5,724 bases of DNA, taken from positions 1-5,724 of the forward strand of contig CAADUV010000036.1 of the NCBI GenBank assembly GCA_900752305.1, written 5' to 3'. The translations under genes and the position numbers were made by a program. Positions 1 through 5,523 of the stretch are shown in pieces. Under the pieces are notes generated by a model. That model was given only the letters and a program-made list of their open reading frames with translations. It searched no databases and was not told the origin of the DNA. How positions within the stretch are numbered: position 1 is the stretch's first letter; every line of letters begins with the position of its first letter. The DNA is from an uncultured Oscillospiraceae bacterium. GTDB lineage: Bacteria > Bacillota > Clostridia > Oscillospirales > Oscillospiraceae.

Positions 1-3
1 ATT

Positions 4-540
4 ATGGCCTTTTGGTCGCTTGTTCTATTCTTAGTCGCAGGCATAGTGTATGGTTATGTGCGACTCCGTTGGGGCAGGACAGAGACCCTTTATTCCGCCA
101 TCTCTCTGGTACTGGCAGTGATGTTGGGCATTGCGCTGCTCCTATCTGCAACCACGCCCACCGACTCCCGTGCAGAGGTGGGGAACTGCGCCTGGCGCAA
201 CAGTGTCAGTGACGTGGTGCATGCCGAAGACCTGGACTTGCATCCCACCAACCTCCAGGCGGCCAGCTATGAGCAGACCGGTTCCATCCCGGTCACCCGG
301 ACGGACTACTGGGAGAGCTGGGAAGACCTGTCCCTGACCAGCACCGTCTATGACTGCAAGGGCAGCGTGTTCCAATCTGCCGTGGTGAATCAGATTCTAG
401 CGGAAGCCGATTGGACGCAAACCGAGAGCAAGGACGGTCAAGCGTGGCAGCGACAGGTGGGGAAGACCTACTATGTGCTGTTAGTGCAGGGGAACCGGGT
501 GGTGAAGCTGTCCTGTGACCAGCCGTTGGAAATGGAATAG
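4..540 (+). CDS. Small two-helix membrane protein, unknown function
   Basis: I do not recognise this 178-residue protein. Two hydrophobic segments are visible, at about residues 3-19 and 30-49, joined by a short positively charged loop (RLRWGR, 20-25). By the positive-inside rule the loop should face the cytoplasm, leaving a short N-terminus and a C-terminal domain of about 128 residues outside. That domain is polar and rich in Trp, Thr, Asp and Glu, with cysteines at 62, 118 and 171. It has no lipobox and no motif I can name. The ATG is only 3 bases into the window, so no ribosome binding site can be judged. The preceding in-frame codon is open and the true start could lie upstream. The gene ends with TAG 13 bases before a strong hairpin terminator, so it is the last gene of its transcript. 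Coding status is supported by the long open frame with sensible membrane topology and by the terminator placement. Confidence 0.72.
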   Translation: MAFWSLVLFLVAGIVYGYVRLRWGRTETLYSAISLVLAVMLGIALLLSATTPTDSRAEVGNCAWRNSVSDVVHAEDLDLHPTNLQAASYEQTGSIPVTRTDYWESWEDLSLTSTVYDCKGSVFQSAVVNQILAEADWTQTESKDGQAWQRQVGKTYYVLLVQGNRVVKLSCDQPLEME

Positions 541-553
541 GTTACAAAATGCA

Positions 554-584
554 AAAAAACGGACGCAGATCGCGTCCGTTTTTT
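554..584. terminator. Bidirectional rho-independent terminator
   Basis: A perfect GC-rich stem (ACGGACGC at 559-566 pairing with GCGTCCGT at 572-579) closes a 5-base loop (AGATC). It is extended by a run of A's on the left (553-559) and T's on the right (579-584). Read on the plus strand it ends the small membrane-protein gene, which stops at 540. Read on the minus strand it has an equally good U-tract and sits about 36 nt past the 3' end of rnpB. It therefore serves both convergent transcripts. Confidence 0.93.
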
Positions 585-591
585 CACGTTT

Positions 592-609
592 TGGTTCTGA
601 CTCGAACCA
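592..609. repeat. Short inverted repeat between rnpB end and terminator
   Basis: TGGTTC (592-597) and GAACCA (604-609) form a perfect 6-bp stem with a 6-base loop. On the minus strand it lies in the rnpB 3' trailer, just after the mature RNA end and just before the terminator hairpin. It might act as a processing or stability hairpin for the rnpB precursor, but a 6-bp repeat can also arise by chance. It has no U-tract of its own, so it is not a terminator. Confidence 0.35.
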
Positions 610-619
610 TAGAAACTCG

Positions 620-966
620 ATGCAAGCAAGCCTATAAGCCGGGTTCTGTTTTGACAGCCATCTATCTCGACTTACCGTTGCCGATAAGCTCTAGCCACCT
701 CCTGGGAACGGCCGGGCAAGCCTCATGTTCCCCCACGGTGTTGCTCCGGATAGAGTTTACAGGACCGAGCTGTTCCCAGTCGGCCGGTGAGCTCTTACCT
801 CACCTTTCCACCCTTACCGGCCCAAAGACCGGCGGTATCTCTCTGTTGCACTTGTCCTAAAGTCGCCTTCGGCGGGGGTTACCCGTTATCCTCGCCCTAT
901 GGCAGCCCGACTTTCCTCATCCCTGGGCCTTTCGCCCCAGGAACGCGGCTGTCCAGCTTCCTTGCC
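620..966 (-). ncRNA. rnpB: RNase P RNA, class A (M1 RNA-like)
   Basis: This is the catalytic RNA of ribonuclease P, which trims the 5' leader from precursor tRNAs together with the RnpA protein. On the minus strand the hallmark blocks appear in order: GAGGAAAGTC (909-918), the ACAGAGA and ACCGCC blocks of the specificity-domain junction, GGTAAGGGTG, GGTAAGAGC..CACC, CCGGAGCAA, and the 3' block ACAGAACCCGGCTTATAG (632-649). The ends follow from helix P1: 956-965 pairs with 622-631 over ten positions with one G-G mismatch. The P2 arms (ACAGCC / GGCTGT) also match. About 347 nt is normal for a compact class A RNA, the class found in most bacteria including Clostridia. It has its own promoter (972-1001) and terminator (554-584). 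One oddity is that the 5' strand of P4 reads AAAGTCGGGC where AAAGTCCGGGC is the norm, one C short. Mature ends are accurate to a few bases only. Confidence 0.96.
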
Positions 967-971
967 CCTCT

Positions 972-1001
972 ATTTTACCCTATGACGACGGGAATTGTCA
1001 A
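972..1001 (-). promoter_or_regulatory. rnpB promoter (sigma-A type)
   Basis: On the minus strand TTGACA (996-1001, perfect -35 consensus) is followed after 18 bases by TAAAAT (972-977, one mismatch from TATAAT). The expected start, about 7 nt downstream, falls at 965-966. That is where helix P1 of the RNase P RNA begins, so promoter and RNA boundary support each other. Confidence 0.88.
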
Positions 1002-1010
1002 TCTCGGCGA

Positions 1011-1039
1011 TTGAATTACTTTTGGAACCGGTTTATAAT
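1011..1039 (+). promoter_or_regulatory. Promoter of the murD-peptidase operon (sigma-A type)
   Basis: TTGAAT (1011-1016) and a perfect TATAAT (1034-1039) are separated by exactly 17 bases. Transcription should start near 1046, leaving a leader of about 27 nt with a strong ribosome binding site and no room for a riboswitch. Its -35 box lies 9 bp from the -35 box of the divergent rnpB promoter. The -35 TTG is also in frame with murD and could be mistaken for its start codon. Confidence 0.85.
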
Positions 1040-1055
1040 AAAACCAACTATGCGC

Positions 1056-1064
1056 TTGAGGAGG
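1056..1064 (+). promoter_or_regulatory. Ribosome binding site fixing the murD start
   Basis: TTGAGGAGG, closely complementary to the 16S rRNA 3' end, ends 9 bases before ATG 1074. Earlier in-frame candidates (TTG 1011, ATG 1050) lie inside the promoter or have no Shine-Dalgarno sequence, so 1074 is the start. Confidence 0.9.
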
Positions 1065-1073
1065 CACAGACCT

Positions 1074-2465
1074 ATGACCTTTGAATCTTACCTGGCGACC
1101 CTGCGCGGCAAGCAGGTGGCCGTGATCGGCATTGGCGTGAGCAACATCCCGCTGATCAAACTGTTTTTGAAAAAAGGAATCGCTGTCACAGCGTGCGATA
1201 AATGTGAACGGGACAACTATGACAATCAGCCCTTGCTCCAGGAGTTGGAAACGCTGGGGGCAACCCTGCACATGGGCGCAGGCTACCTGGACGACCTGAC
1301 CCAGGACGTCATCTTCCGCTCCCCTGGCATCCGTCCGGACATCCTCGCCTTTGCGCAGGCCAAGGCCAGGGGTGCCATCATCACCTCGGAGATGGAAGTG
1401 TTCTTCCACGTCTGCCCCTGTAAGACCATTGCCGTGACCGGCTCCGACGGCAAGACCACCACCACCACCATCATCGCCAAGCTCCTGGAAGCGGCAGGCT
1501 ACCACGTCCATCTGGGCGGCAACATCGGCCGTCCCCTCCTGCCGGACATTGAGTCCATCCAGCCCGACGACCTGGCGGTGTTGGAGCTGTCCTCCTTCCA
1601 GCTGATGACCATGGACACCAGCGCGGACATCGCCGTGGTCACCAACCTGGCCCCCAACCACCTGGACATCCACAAGGGGATGGAGGAGTATATCGCGGCT
1701 AAAAAGAACATCTTTTTGTATCAGAACGCCCAGCAGAAGGTCGTGCTGAATCGGGACAACGACATCACCTATTCTTTCGTTCCCGAGGCAAAAGGGCAGG
1801 TCACCCTGTTCTCTCGTCAGCCCCCCTTGGACGAGGGTATTGTCCTGGAAAATGGTGTCATCTGTGTGAAAAAGGATGGAAATACCCGCAAAGTCCTGCC
1901 GGTAGCGGATATTTTGCTGCCTGGCGTTCACAATATCGAAAATTACGAAGCGGCCATCGGTGCCGTAGACGGCCTGGTGCCTGACGAGACCATCCGCAAG
2001 TTTGCTGCCACCTTCGGCGGCGTGGAGCACCGCATCGAGCTGGTGCGGGAGCTGCATGGGGTCAAATATTATAACGACTCCATCGCCTCCAGCCCCAGCC
2101 GCACCATGGCCGGCCTGCGCAGCTTTAGCCAGAAGGTCATCCTCATCGCCGGCGGCTACGACAAGCACATCCCCTATGACGTTCTCGGCTCTGACCTGGT
2201 AGCACACGTGAAGGCCATGGTGCTCACCGGTGCCACCGCTCCCAAGATCCGGGCGGCGGCAGAGCAGGCACCTGGCTACGATGCCCAGGCGCTGCCCATT
2301 TACACCATCGACGACTTTGCCGGTGCCGTCCACAAGGCGGTGGAGCTGGCGCAGCCTGGTGACATTGTCATCCTGTCCCCGGCCAGCGCCAGCTTTGACA
2401 AGTTCAAGAACTTCATGGTCCGCGGCGACACCTTCAAGGATTTGATCCGCGCCCTGCCGGACTGA
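1074..2465 (+). CDS. murD: UDP-N-acetylmuramoyl-L-alanine--D-glutamate ligase MurD
   Basis: MurD is a cytoplasmic Mur ligase that uses ATP to join D-glutamate to UDP-MurNAc-L-alanine in peptidoglycan precursor synthesis. The 463-residue product matches the family in length and domain order. An N-terminal Rossmann-like UDP-binding domain (about 1-105, with VIGIGVSNIPL at 17-27) is followed by a central ATPase domain and a C-terminal ligand-binding domain (about 318-463). Visible motifs are the P-loop GSDGKTTT (123-130), ELSSFQL (171-177), NLAPNHLDIH (191-200), the YIAAKKNIF segment whose Lys210 aligns with the carbamylated lysine of MurD, GVEHRIE (316-322) with its conserved His-Arg, NDSIASSP (334-341), and LSPASASFDKFKNF (434-447). 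NDSIASSP stands where E. coli MurD has a DSKAT motif, so the D-Glu-contacting Lys is replaced by Ile337. I believe this is a lineage variant rather than a defect. It is first gene of the operon behind its own promoter. The stop codon overlaps the ribosome binding site of the next gene. Confidence 0.96.
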   Translation: MTFESYLATLRGKQVAVIGIGVSNIPLIKLFLKKGIAVTACDKCERDNYDNQPLLQELETLGATLHMGAGYLDDLTQDVIFRSPGIRPDILAFAQAKARGAIITSEMEVFFHVCPCKTIAVTGSDGKTTTTTIIAKLLEAAGYHVHLGGNIGRPLLPDIESIQPDDLAVLELSSFQLMTMDTSADIAVVTNLAPNHLDIHKGMEEYIAAKKNIFLYQNAQQKVVLNRDNDITYSFVPEAKGQVTLFSRQPPLDEGIVLENGVICVKKDGNTRKVLPVADILLPGVHNIENYEAAIGAVDGLVPDETIRKFAATFGGVEHRIELVRELHGVKYYNDSIASSPSRTMAGLRSFSQKVILIAGGYDKHIPYDVLGSDLVAHVKAMVLTGATAPKIRAAAEQAPGYDAQALPIYTIDDFAGAVHKAVELAQPGDIVILSPASASFDKFKNFMVRGDTFKDLIRALPD

Positions 2466-2475
2466 GGGCAAGACC

Positions 2476-3513
2476 ATGAGAGCATTACTAGAACAATTAT
2501 GCCAGGCTAACGGCCCCACCGGCTTTGAAGGACCGGCGGTGGAGGTGGCCAAGCACCTGCTGACCCCGCTGGTGGATGAGGTCTACACCGACCGCATCGG
2601 CAGCGTGGTGGGCGTGAAGCGCTGCGGCAAGGAGAACGCCCGGCGGGTGTTATTGGACGCCCATCTGGACGAGGTGGGGTTCCTCGTGATGGGACACGAC
2701 GAGGGCTTTTTGCGCATCGCGCCCCTGGGCGGCATCGACCCTAGGATTTTGCCCGACCGGGAGCTGACCATCTTGACCGACCCGCCCCGCTTCGGCGTGG
2801 TGGCCACCAAACCGCCTCACGTGATGGCGGCAGGGGAGGGGAACAAGGCCATTCCCATCGCCGACCTGCGGGTGGACGTGGGCTTGTCCCAGGAGAAGGC
2901 GGTGCGGGAGATTCCGGTTGGTACGCCGGTGGTGTTCCGAGAGGGCTGTTACGCCCTGGGGGACGACCGGATGACCGGCAAGTCTATGGACGACCGGAGC
3001 TGCTTCGTCATCCTGCTGGAGACCCTGAAACTGCTCCAAAAAACCGAGTTAAATGTGGACGTGTACGTCCTCGGTTCCTGCCGGGAGGAGACCAACAGTG
3101 CCGGTGTCATGACCGCCGTTTACGATATCCAACCGGATTTGGCGGTTGCAGTGGACGTGACCTTCGGCAAGGCGCCAGACGTCCACTCCGACGACAGCTT
3201 CGACCTGGGCGGCGGGCCTACCATCGGCATCGGCCCCAATATGTCCCACTGGATGGCGGAGCGGCTGGAGGAAACAGCGAAAAAACGGGAGATTCCCTAT
3301 CAGCTGGAGATCATCCCCGGCAACAGCGGCACCAACGGTTGGGAGATCCAAGTTGCCCGGGAGGGCATCCCCACCGCAGTGGTTTCCCTGCCTCTGAACG
3401 ATATGCACACCCCGTTGGAAGTAGTGTCCCTGACCGACATGAAGCGCTGCGCCCGGCTGCTGGCCGGCTTCGTGGCAGAGCTGGGAGAGGAGGGAATGGA
3501 ATGCTTGATCTGA
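2476..3513 (+). CDS. M42 family metallo-aminopeptidase, paralog 1
   Basis: This is a cytoplasmic di-metal (Zn/Co) aminopeptidase of MEROPS family M42 (PepA/YsdC/TET/FrvX group), which removes N-terminal residues from short peptides. At 345 residues the length is normal. All expected centre residues are visible: His63 and catalytic Asp65 (DAHLDEVG), bridging Asp172 (KSMDDR), catalytic Glu204 and metal Glu205 (CREET), Asp227 (VAVDVTF) and His311 (DMHTP). Residues between about 66 and 160 are the inserted PDZ-like oligomerisation domain. Compared with paralogs 2 and 3, the usual QEEVG is CREET, GGTDAG/GGTNGR is SGTNGWE (284-290), and the Arg-Tyr before the last His is Asn-Asp, so its substrate pocket probably differs. 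ATG 2476 is 10 nt after murD, with TGAGGG as ribosome binding site inside the murD stop. Specificity (Glu/Asp, neutral or basic) cannot be read from sequence. Older databases call such proteins 'endoglucanase M', which is not supported. Confidence 0.93.
   Translation: MRALLEQLCQANGPTGFEGPAVEVAKHLLTPLVDEVYTDRIGSVVGVKRCGKENARRVLLDAHLDEVGFLVMGHDEGFLRIAPLGGIDPRILPDRELTILTDPPRFGVVATKPPHVMAAGEGNKAIPIADLRVDVGLSQEKAVREIPVGTPVVFREGCYALGDDRMTGKSMDDRSCFVILLETLKLLQKTELNVDVYVLGSCREETNSAGVMTAVYDIQPDLAVAVDVTFGKAPDVHSDDSFDLGGGPTIGIGPNMSHWMAERLEETAKKREIPYQLEIIPGNSGTNGWEIQVAREGIPTAVVSLPLNDMHTPLEVVSLTDMKRCARLLAGFVAELGEEGMECLI
3488..3494 (+). promoter_or_regulatory. Ribosome binding site deciding the paralog 2 start
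   Basis: AGGAGGG lies inside the last codons of paralog 1, 6 bases before ATG 3501. A second ATG at 3496 is in the frame of paralog 1 and would give only a five-residue peptide, so it does not compete as a gene start. The site favours the short overlapping start over any farther upstream in-frame start. Confidence 0.85.
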
Positions 3514-4526
3514 CCCGGAAATTGTGCAGCCTCCCCGGTGTGTCCAGCCGGGAAGAGGCGGTACGGGAGTTTATCGCCCAGACCATCCGACCCTACGTGA
3601 AGTGGATGAAGGTGGACGCCATGGGCAACCTGATCGCCTTCAAAGAGGGCAAAAAACACACCGGCTCCAAGCTCCTGCTGGACGCCCACATGGACGAGGT
3701 GGGGGTCATGGTCACCGGCTACACGGAACAGGGCTGCCTGCGCTTTGCCTTCGTGGGCGGCGTGGATCGCCGAGTAGTCATTGGTAAGCGGGTTTATCTG
3801 GGAAAAGAGCACATTTTGGGCGTGTTCGGCATGAAACCCATCCATCAGACCACCAAAGAGGAACGCACCGCCGTGCCCAAGGTGGAGGAATTGTACATCG
3901 ACATTGGAGCCAAAGACAAAGCGGAAGCCCAGACCAAGGTGAAGCTGGGGGAAGTAGGCGTCTTTGACAGTGAAACGTTGCTCTTCGGCGACGGCTTCCT
4001 GAAAGGCAAGGCCATCGACGACCGAGCAGGCTGTGCGGCTATGATGAAGCTGGCTCAGGAGGAGCTGCCCATGGACGTGACCTTCGTGTTCTCCACCCAG
4101 GAGGAAGTGGGCACCCGCGGGGCCTTCGCCAGCGCGTTTTCTGTGAAGCCGGAGATCGCCCTGGTGCTGGAAGCCACCACCGCCGCCGACCTGCCCGGCA
4201 CCCCCAGCGGGAAACGGGTCTGCGAGCCGGGCAAGGGGGTTGTCATCCCCTACATGGACGGCGGCACCATCTACGACCGGGGCCTGTTCTGCCAGCTGCG
4301 GGAACTGGCGGAGGCCAACGGCATCCCCTGGCAGACCAAAGAGTATCTGTCCGGCGGCACCAACGGCCGCACCTACCAGCGCAGCCGGGCAGGCGTCCGG
4401 GTGGCCGGTCTGGCCATCGCCACCCGTTACTTGCACGTACCCACCAGCGTGGCCGCTGTGGCGGACTTGGAGGGGATGCTGCAACTGGCACGGGCATTCA
4501 TCGGGAACATCGCGGAGGAGAGCTGA
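3501..4526 (+). CDS. M42 family metallo-aminopeptidase, paralog 2
   Basis: This second M42 aminopeptidase has 341 residues. Centre residues are His63 and Asp65 (DAHMDEVG), Asp173 (KAIDDRAGC), Glu201-Glu202 (TQEEVG) and His312 (RYLHVP), with GGTNGR at 285-290. The fifth ligand position, normally Asp as in paralogs 1 and 3, is Glu224 (LVLEATTAADLPG). An acidic side chain is kept, so activity is still expected, perhaps with altered metal preference. An extended run TTAADLPG follows it. The open frame continues far upstream without a stop. ATG 3501 is chosen because AGGAGGG (3488-3494) sits 6 bases before it and because the protein then aligns from its first residue with paralogs 1 and 3. This gives a 13-nt overlap with paralog 1, suggesting translational coupling. 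The product is cytoplasmic, with no signal peptide. Paralogs 1 and 2 are clearly divergent, so this is an old duplication and not a recent tandem copy. Confidence 0.93.
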   Translation: MLDLTRKLCSLPGVSSREEAVREFIAQTIRPYVKWMKVDAMGNLIAFKEGKKHTGSKLLLDAHMDEVGVMVTGYTEQGCLRFAFVGGVDRRVVIGKRVYLGKEHILGVFGMKPIHQTTKEERTAVPKVEELYIDIGAKDKAEAQTKVKLGEVGVFDSETLLFGDGFLKGKAIDDRAGCAAMMKLAQEELPMDVTFVFSTQEEVGTRGAFASAFSVKPEIALVLEATTAADLPGTPSGKRVCEPGKGVVIPYMDGGTIYDRGLFCQLRELAEANGIPWQTKEYLSGGTNGRTYQRSRAGVRVAGLAIATRYLHVPTSVAAVADLEGMLQLARAFIGNIAEES

Positions 4527-4531
4527 CAGAT

Positions 4532-5521
4532 ATGAAGAACTTATTGGAAACCTTGACCCGTGCCCACGGCGTGTCCGGGGATGAGAGCGCCATCCGCGCC
4601 ACCATCCGCCAGGCGGCGGAGCCCTACGCCGACGACATCACCGAGGACGCCCTGGGCAACCTCATCGTTCACCAGAAGGGCGTGGGCAAGAAGATCATGC
4701 TGGCCGCCCACATGGACAGCGTGGGCGTCATCGTCACCCACATCGAGAAGAGCGGCTTCCTGCGCTTCGGAGCCATCGGCGGGCTGGAAGCCAAGGCGCT
4801 GTATCAGACCATGGTGCGGTTCCCCAACGGCACGGTGGGGGTCATCGCTGTAGAAGAGAACAAAGAGGAGAAGGAGTTCAAATTGTCCGACCTCTATTTG
4901 GATATTGGAGCCAGCGACCGGGACGAGGCCAAAACCATGGTTTCGGTGGGGGATACGGCGGCTTTTGCCGGTGCCCTCTGCTGGAACGACAGCCGCGTGA
5001 TGGGGCCGTACCTGGACAATCGGGCGGGCTGTGCAGTCCTGTTGGAGGCCATGCAGCAGACCCAGCACCCGGCCAACGACCTCTATTACGTCTTTACCAC
5101 CCAGGAAGAAGTGGGGATGCGTGGGGCGAAGCCTGCCGCTTGGGCGGTGGACCCGGAGTATGCCCTGGCGGTGGACGTGACCTGTCCCGACGACCAGCCT
5201 GGCGCGCTCCATGAGGCCACTACCAAGATCGGCGGCGGCGCGGCCATCAAGATCATGGATCACTCGGTGCTCTGCCATCGTGACGTGGTGGCCAAGCTGC
5301 GGCAGCTGGCGGATGAGAAGGACATCCCCGCCCAGGACGATCTGCTGAAGGTGGGCGGCACCGACGCTGGCGTCATCCACGTCAGCCGGGGCGGCGTCCG
5401 CACCGGCGGCGTGTCCATCCCCTGCCGGTACACCCACAGCCAGACCGAGCTGATCGACCTGGCGGATTTGGAAGCCTGCGTGAAGCTGGTGCAGGCATTT
5501 TGTGAAAGTGAGTTTGAATAA
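4532..5521 (+). CDS. M42 family metallo-aminopeptidase, paralog 3
   Basis: This third M42 aminopeptidase, at 329 residues, is the shortest of the three but complete. Centre residues are His60 and Asp62 (AAHMDSVG), bridging Asp162 (PYLDNRAGC), Glu192-Glu193 (TQEEVG), Asp215 (LAVDVTCPDD) and His302 (RYTHSQ), with GGTDAG at 275-280. It is the most canonical of the three (DNR, EEVG, GGTDAG, RY-x-H). Its HMDSVG has Ser where paralogs 1 and 2 have Glu. The inserted oligomerisation domain (about 63-150) contains a charged stretch, EENKEEKEFK (108-117). ATG 4532 begins 5 nt after the paralog 2 stop. GGAGGAG (4514-4520) lies 11 bases upstream, slightly far but strong. Together with paralogs 1 and 2 it may build separate TET-like dodecamers or mixed ones. 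Heteromeric M42 complexes are known in archaea, but nothing in this sequence proves one here. The product is cytoplasmic, with no signal peptide. Confidence 0.93.
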   Translation: MKNLLETLTRAHGVSGDESAIRATIRQAAEPYADDITEDALGNLIVHQKGVGKKIMLAAHMDSVGVIVTHIEKSGFLRFGAIGGLEAKALYQTMVRFPNGTVGVIAVEENKEEKEFKLSDLYLDIGASDRDEAKTMVSVGDTAAFAGALCWNDSRVMGPYLDNRAGCAVLLEAMQQTQHPANDLYYVFTTQEEVGMRGAKPAAWAVDPEYALAVDVTCPDDQPGALHEATTKIGGGAAIKIMDHSVLCHRDVVAKLRQLADEKDIPAQDDLLKVGGTDAGVIHVSRGGVRTGGVSIPCRYTHSQTELIDLADLEACVKLVQAFCESEFE

Positions 5522-5523
5522 GA

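Noticed and set aside
586..616. tRNA-like T-arm sequence on the minus strand (GGTTCGAGTC)
   Set aside because: The flanking bases do not form a 5-bp T-stem, and there is no acceptor, anticodon or D arm. Only a 6-bp inverted repeat remains. A tRNA fragment or attachment site cannot be supported.
549..1014. Plus-strand open frames (103 and 75 codons) between the membrane protein and murD
   Set aside because: They lie across the terminator and on the opposite strand of rnpB, whose conserved RNA blocks account for the sequence. They lack ribosome binding sites.
1040..1073. Riboswitch or leader-peptide attenuator upstream of murD
   Set aside because: The leader from the predicted start to ATG 1074 is only about 27 nt and contains just the ribosome binding site.
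1452..1478. Run of five ACC codons in the MurD P-loop as a possible slippage repeat
   Set aside because: The run encodes the Thr tract that follows the P-loop lysine. Unit changes would stay in frame, and so short a run is not a convincing phase-variation tract.
975..2552. A 525-codon open frame on the minus strand covering murD and part of rnpB's promoter
   Set aside because: It is the antisense mirror of a GC-rich gene. Its product is low-complexity (rich in G, V, D, H), it has no recognised motif, and it would run through the rnpB promoter. MurD on the plus strand explains the region fully.
3339..3500. Upstream extension of M42 paralog 2 by 54 codons
   Set aside because: The extension overlaps the end of paralog 1 deeply, is Arg/Pro/Gly-rich and unlike the family, and has no ribosome binding site. 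ATG 3501 has a strong one and matches the family N-terminus.
3300..4484. A 394-codon minus-strand open frame opposite M42 paralogs 1 and 2
   Set aside because: The same codon-mirror effect applies. The protein is His/Gly/Ala/Val-rich without domains, while the plus strand carries intact catalytic motifs.
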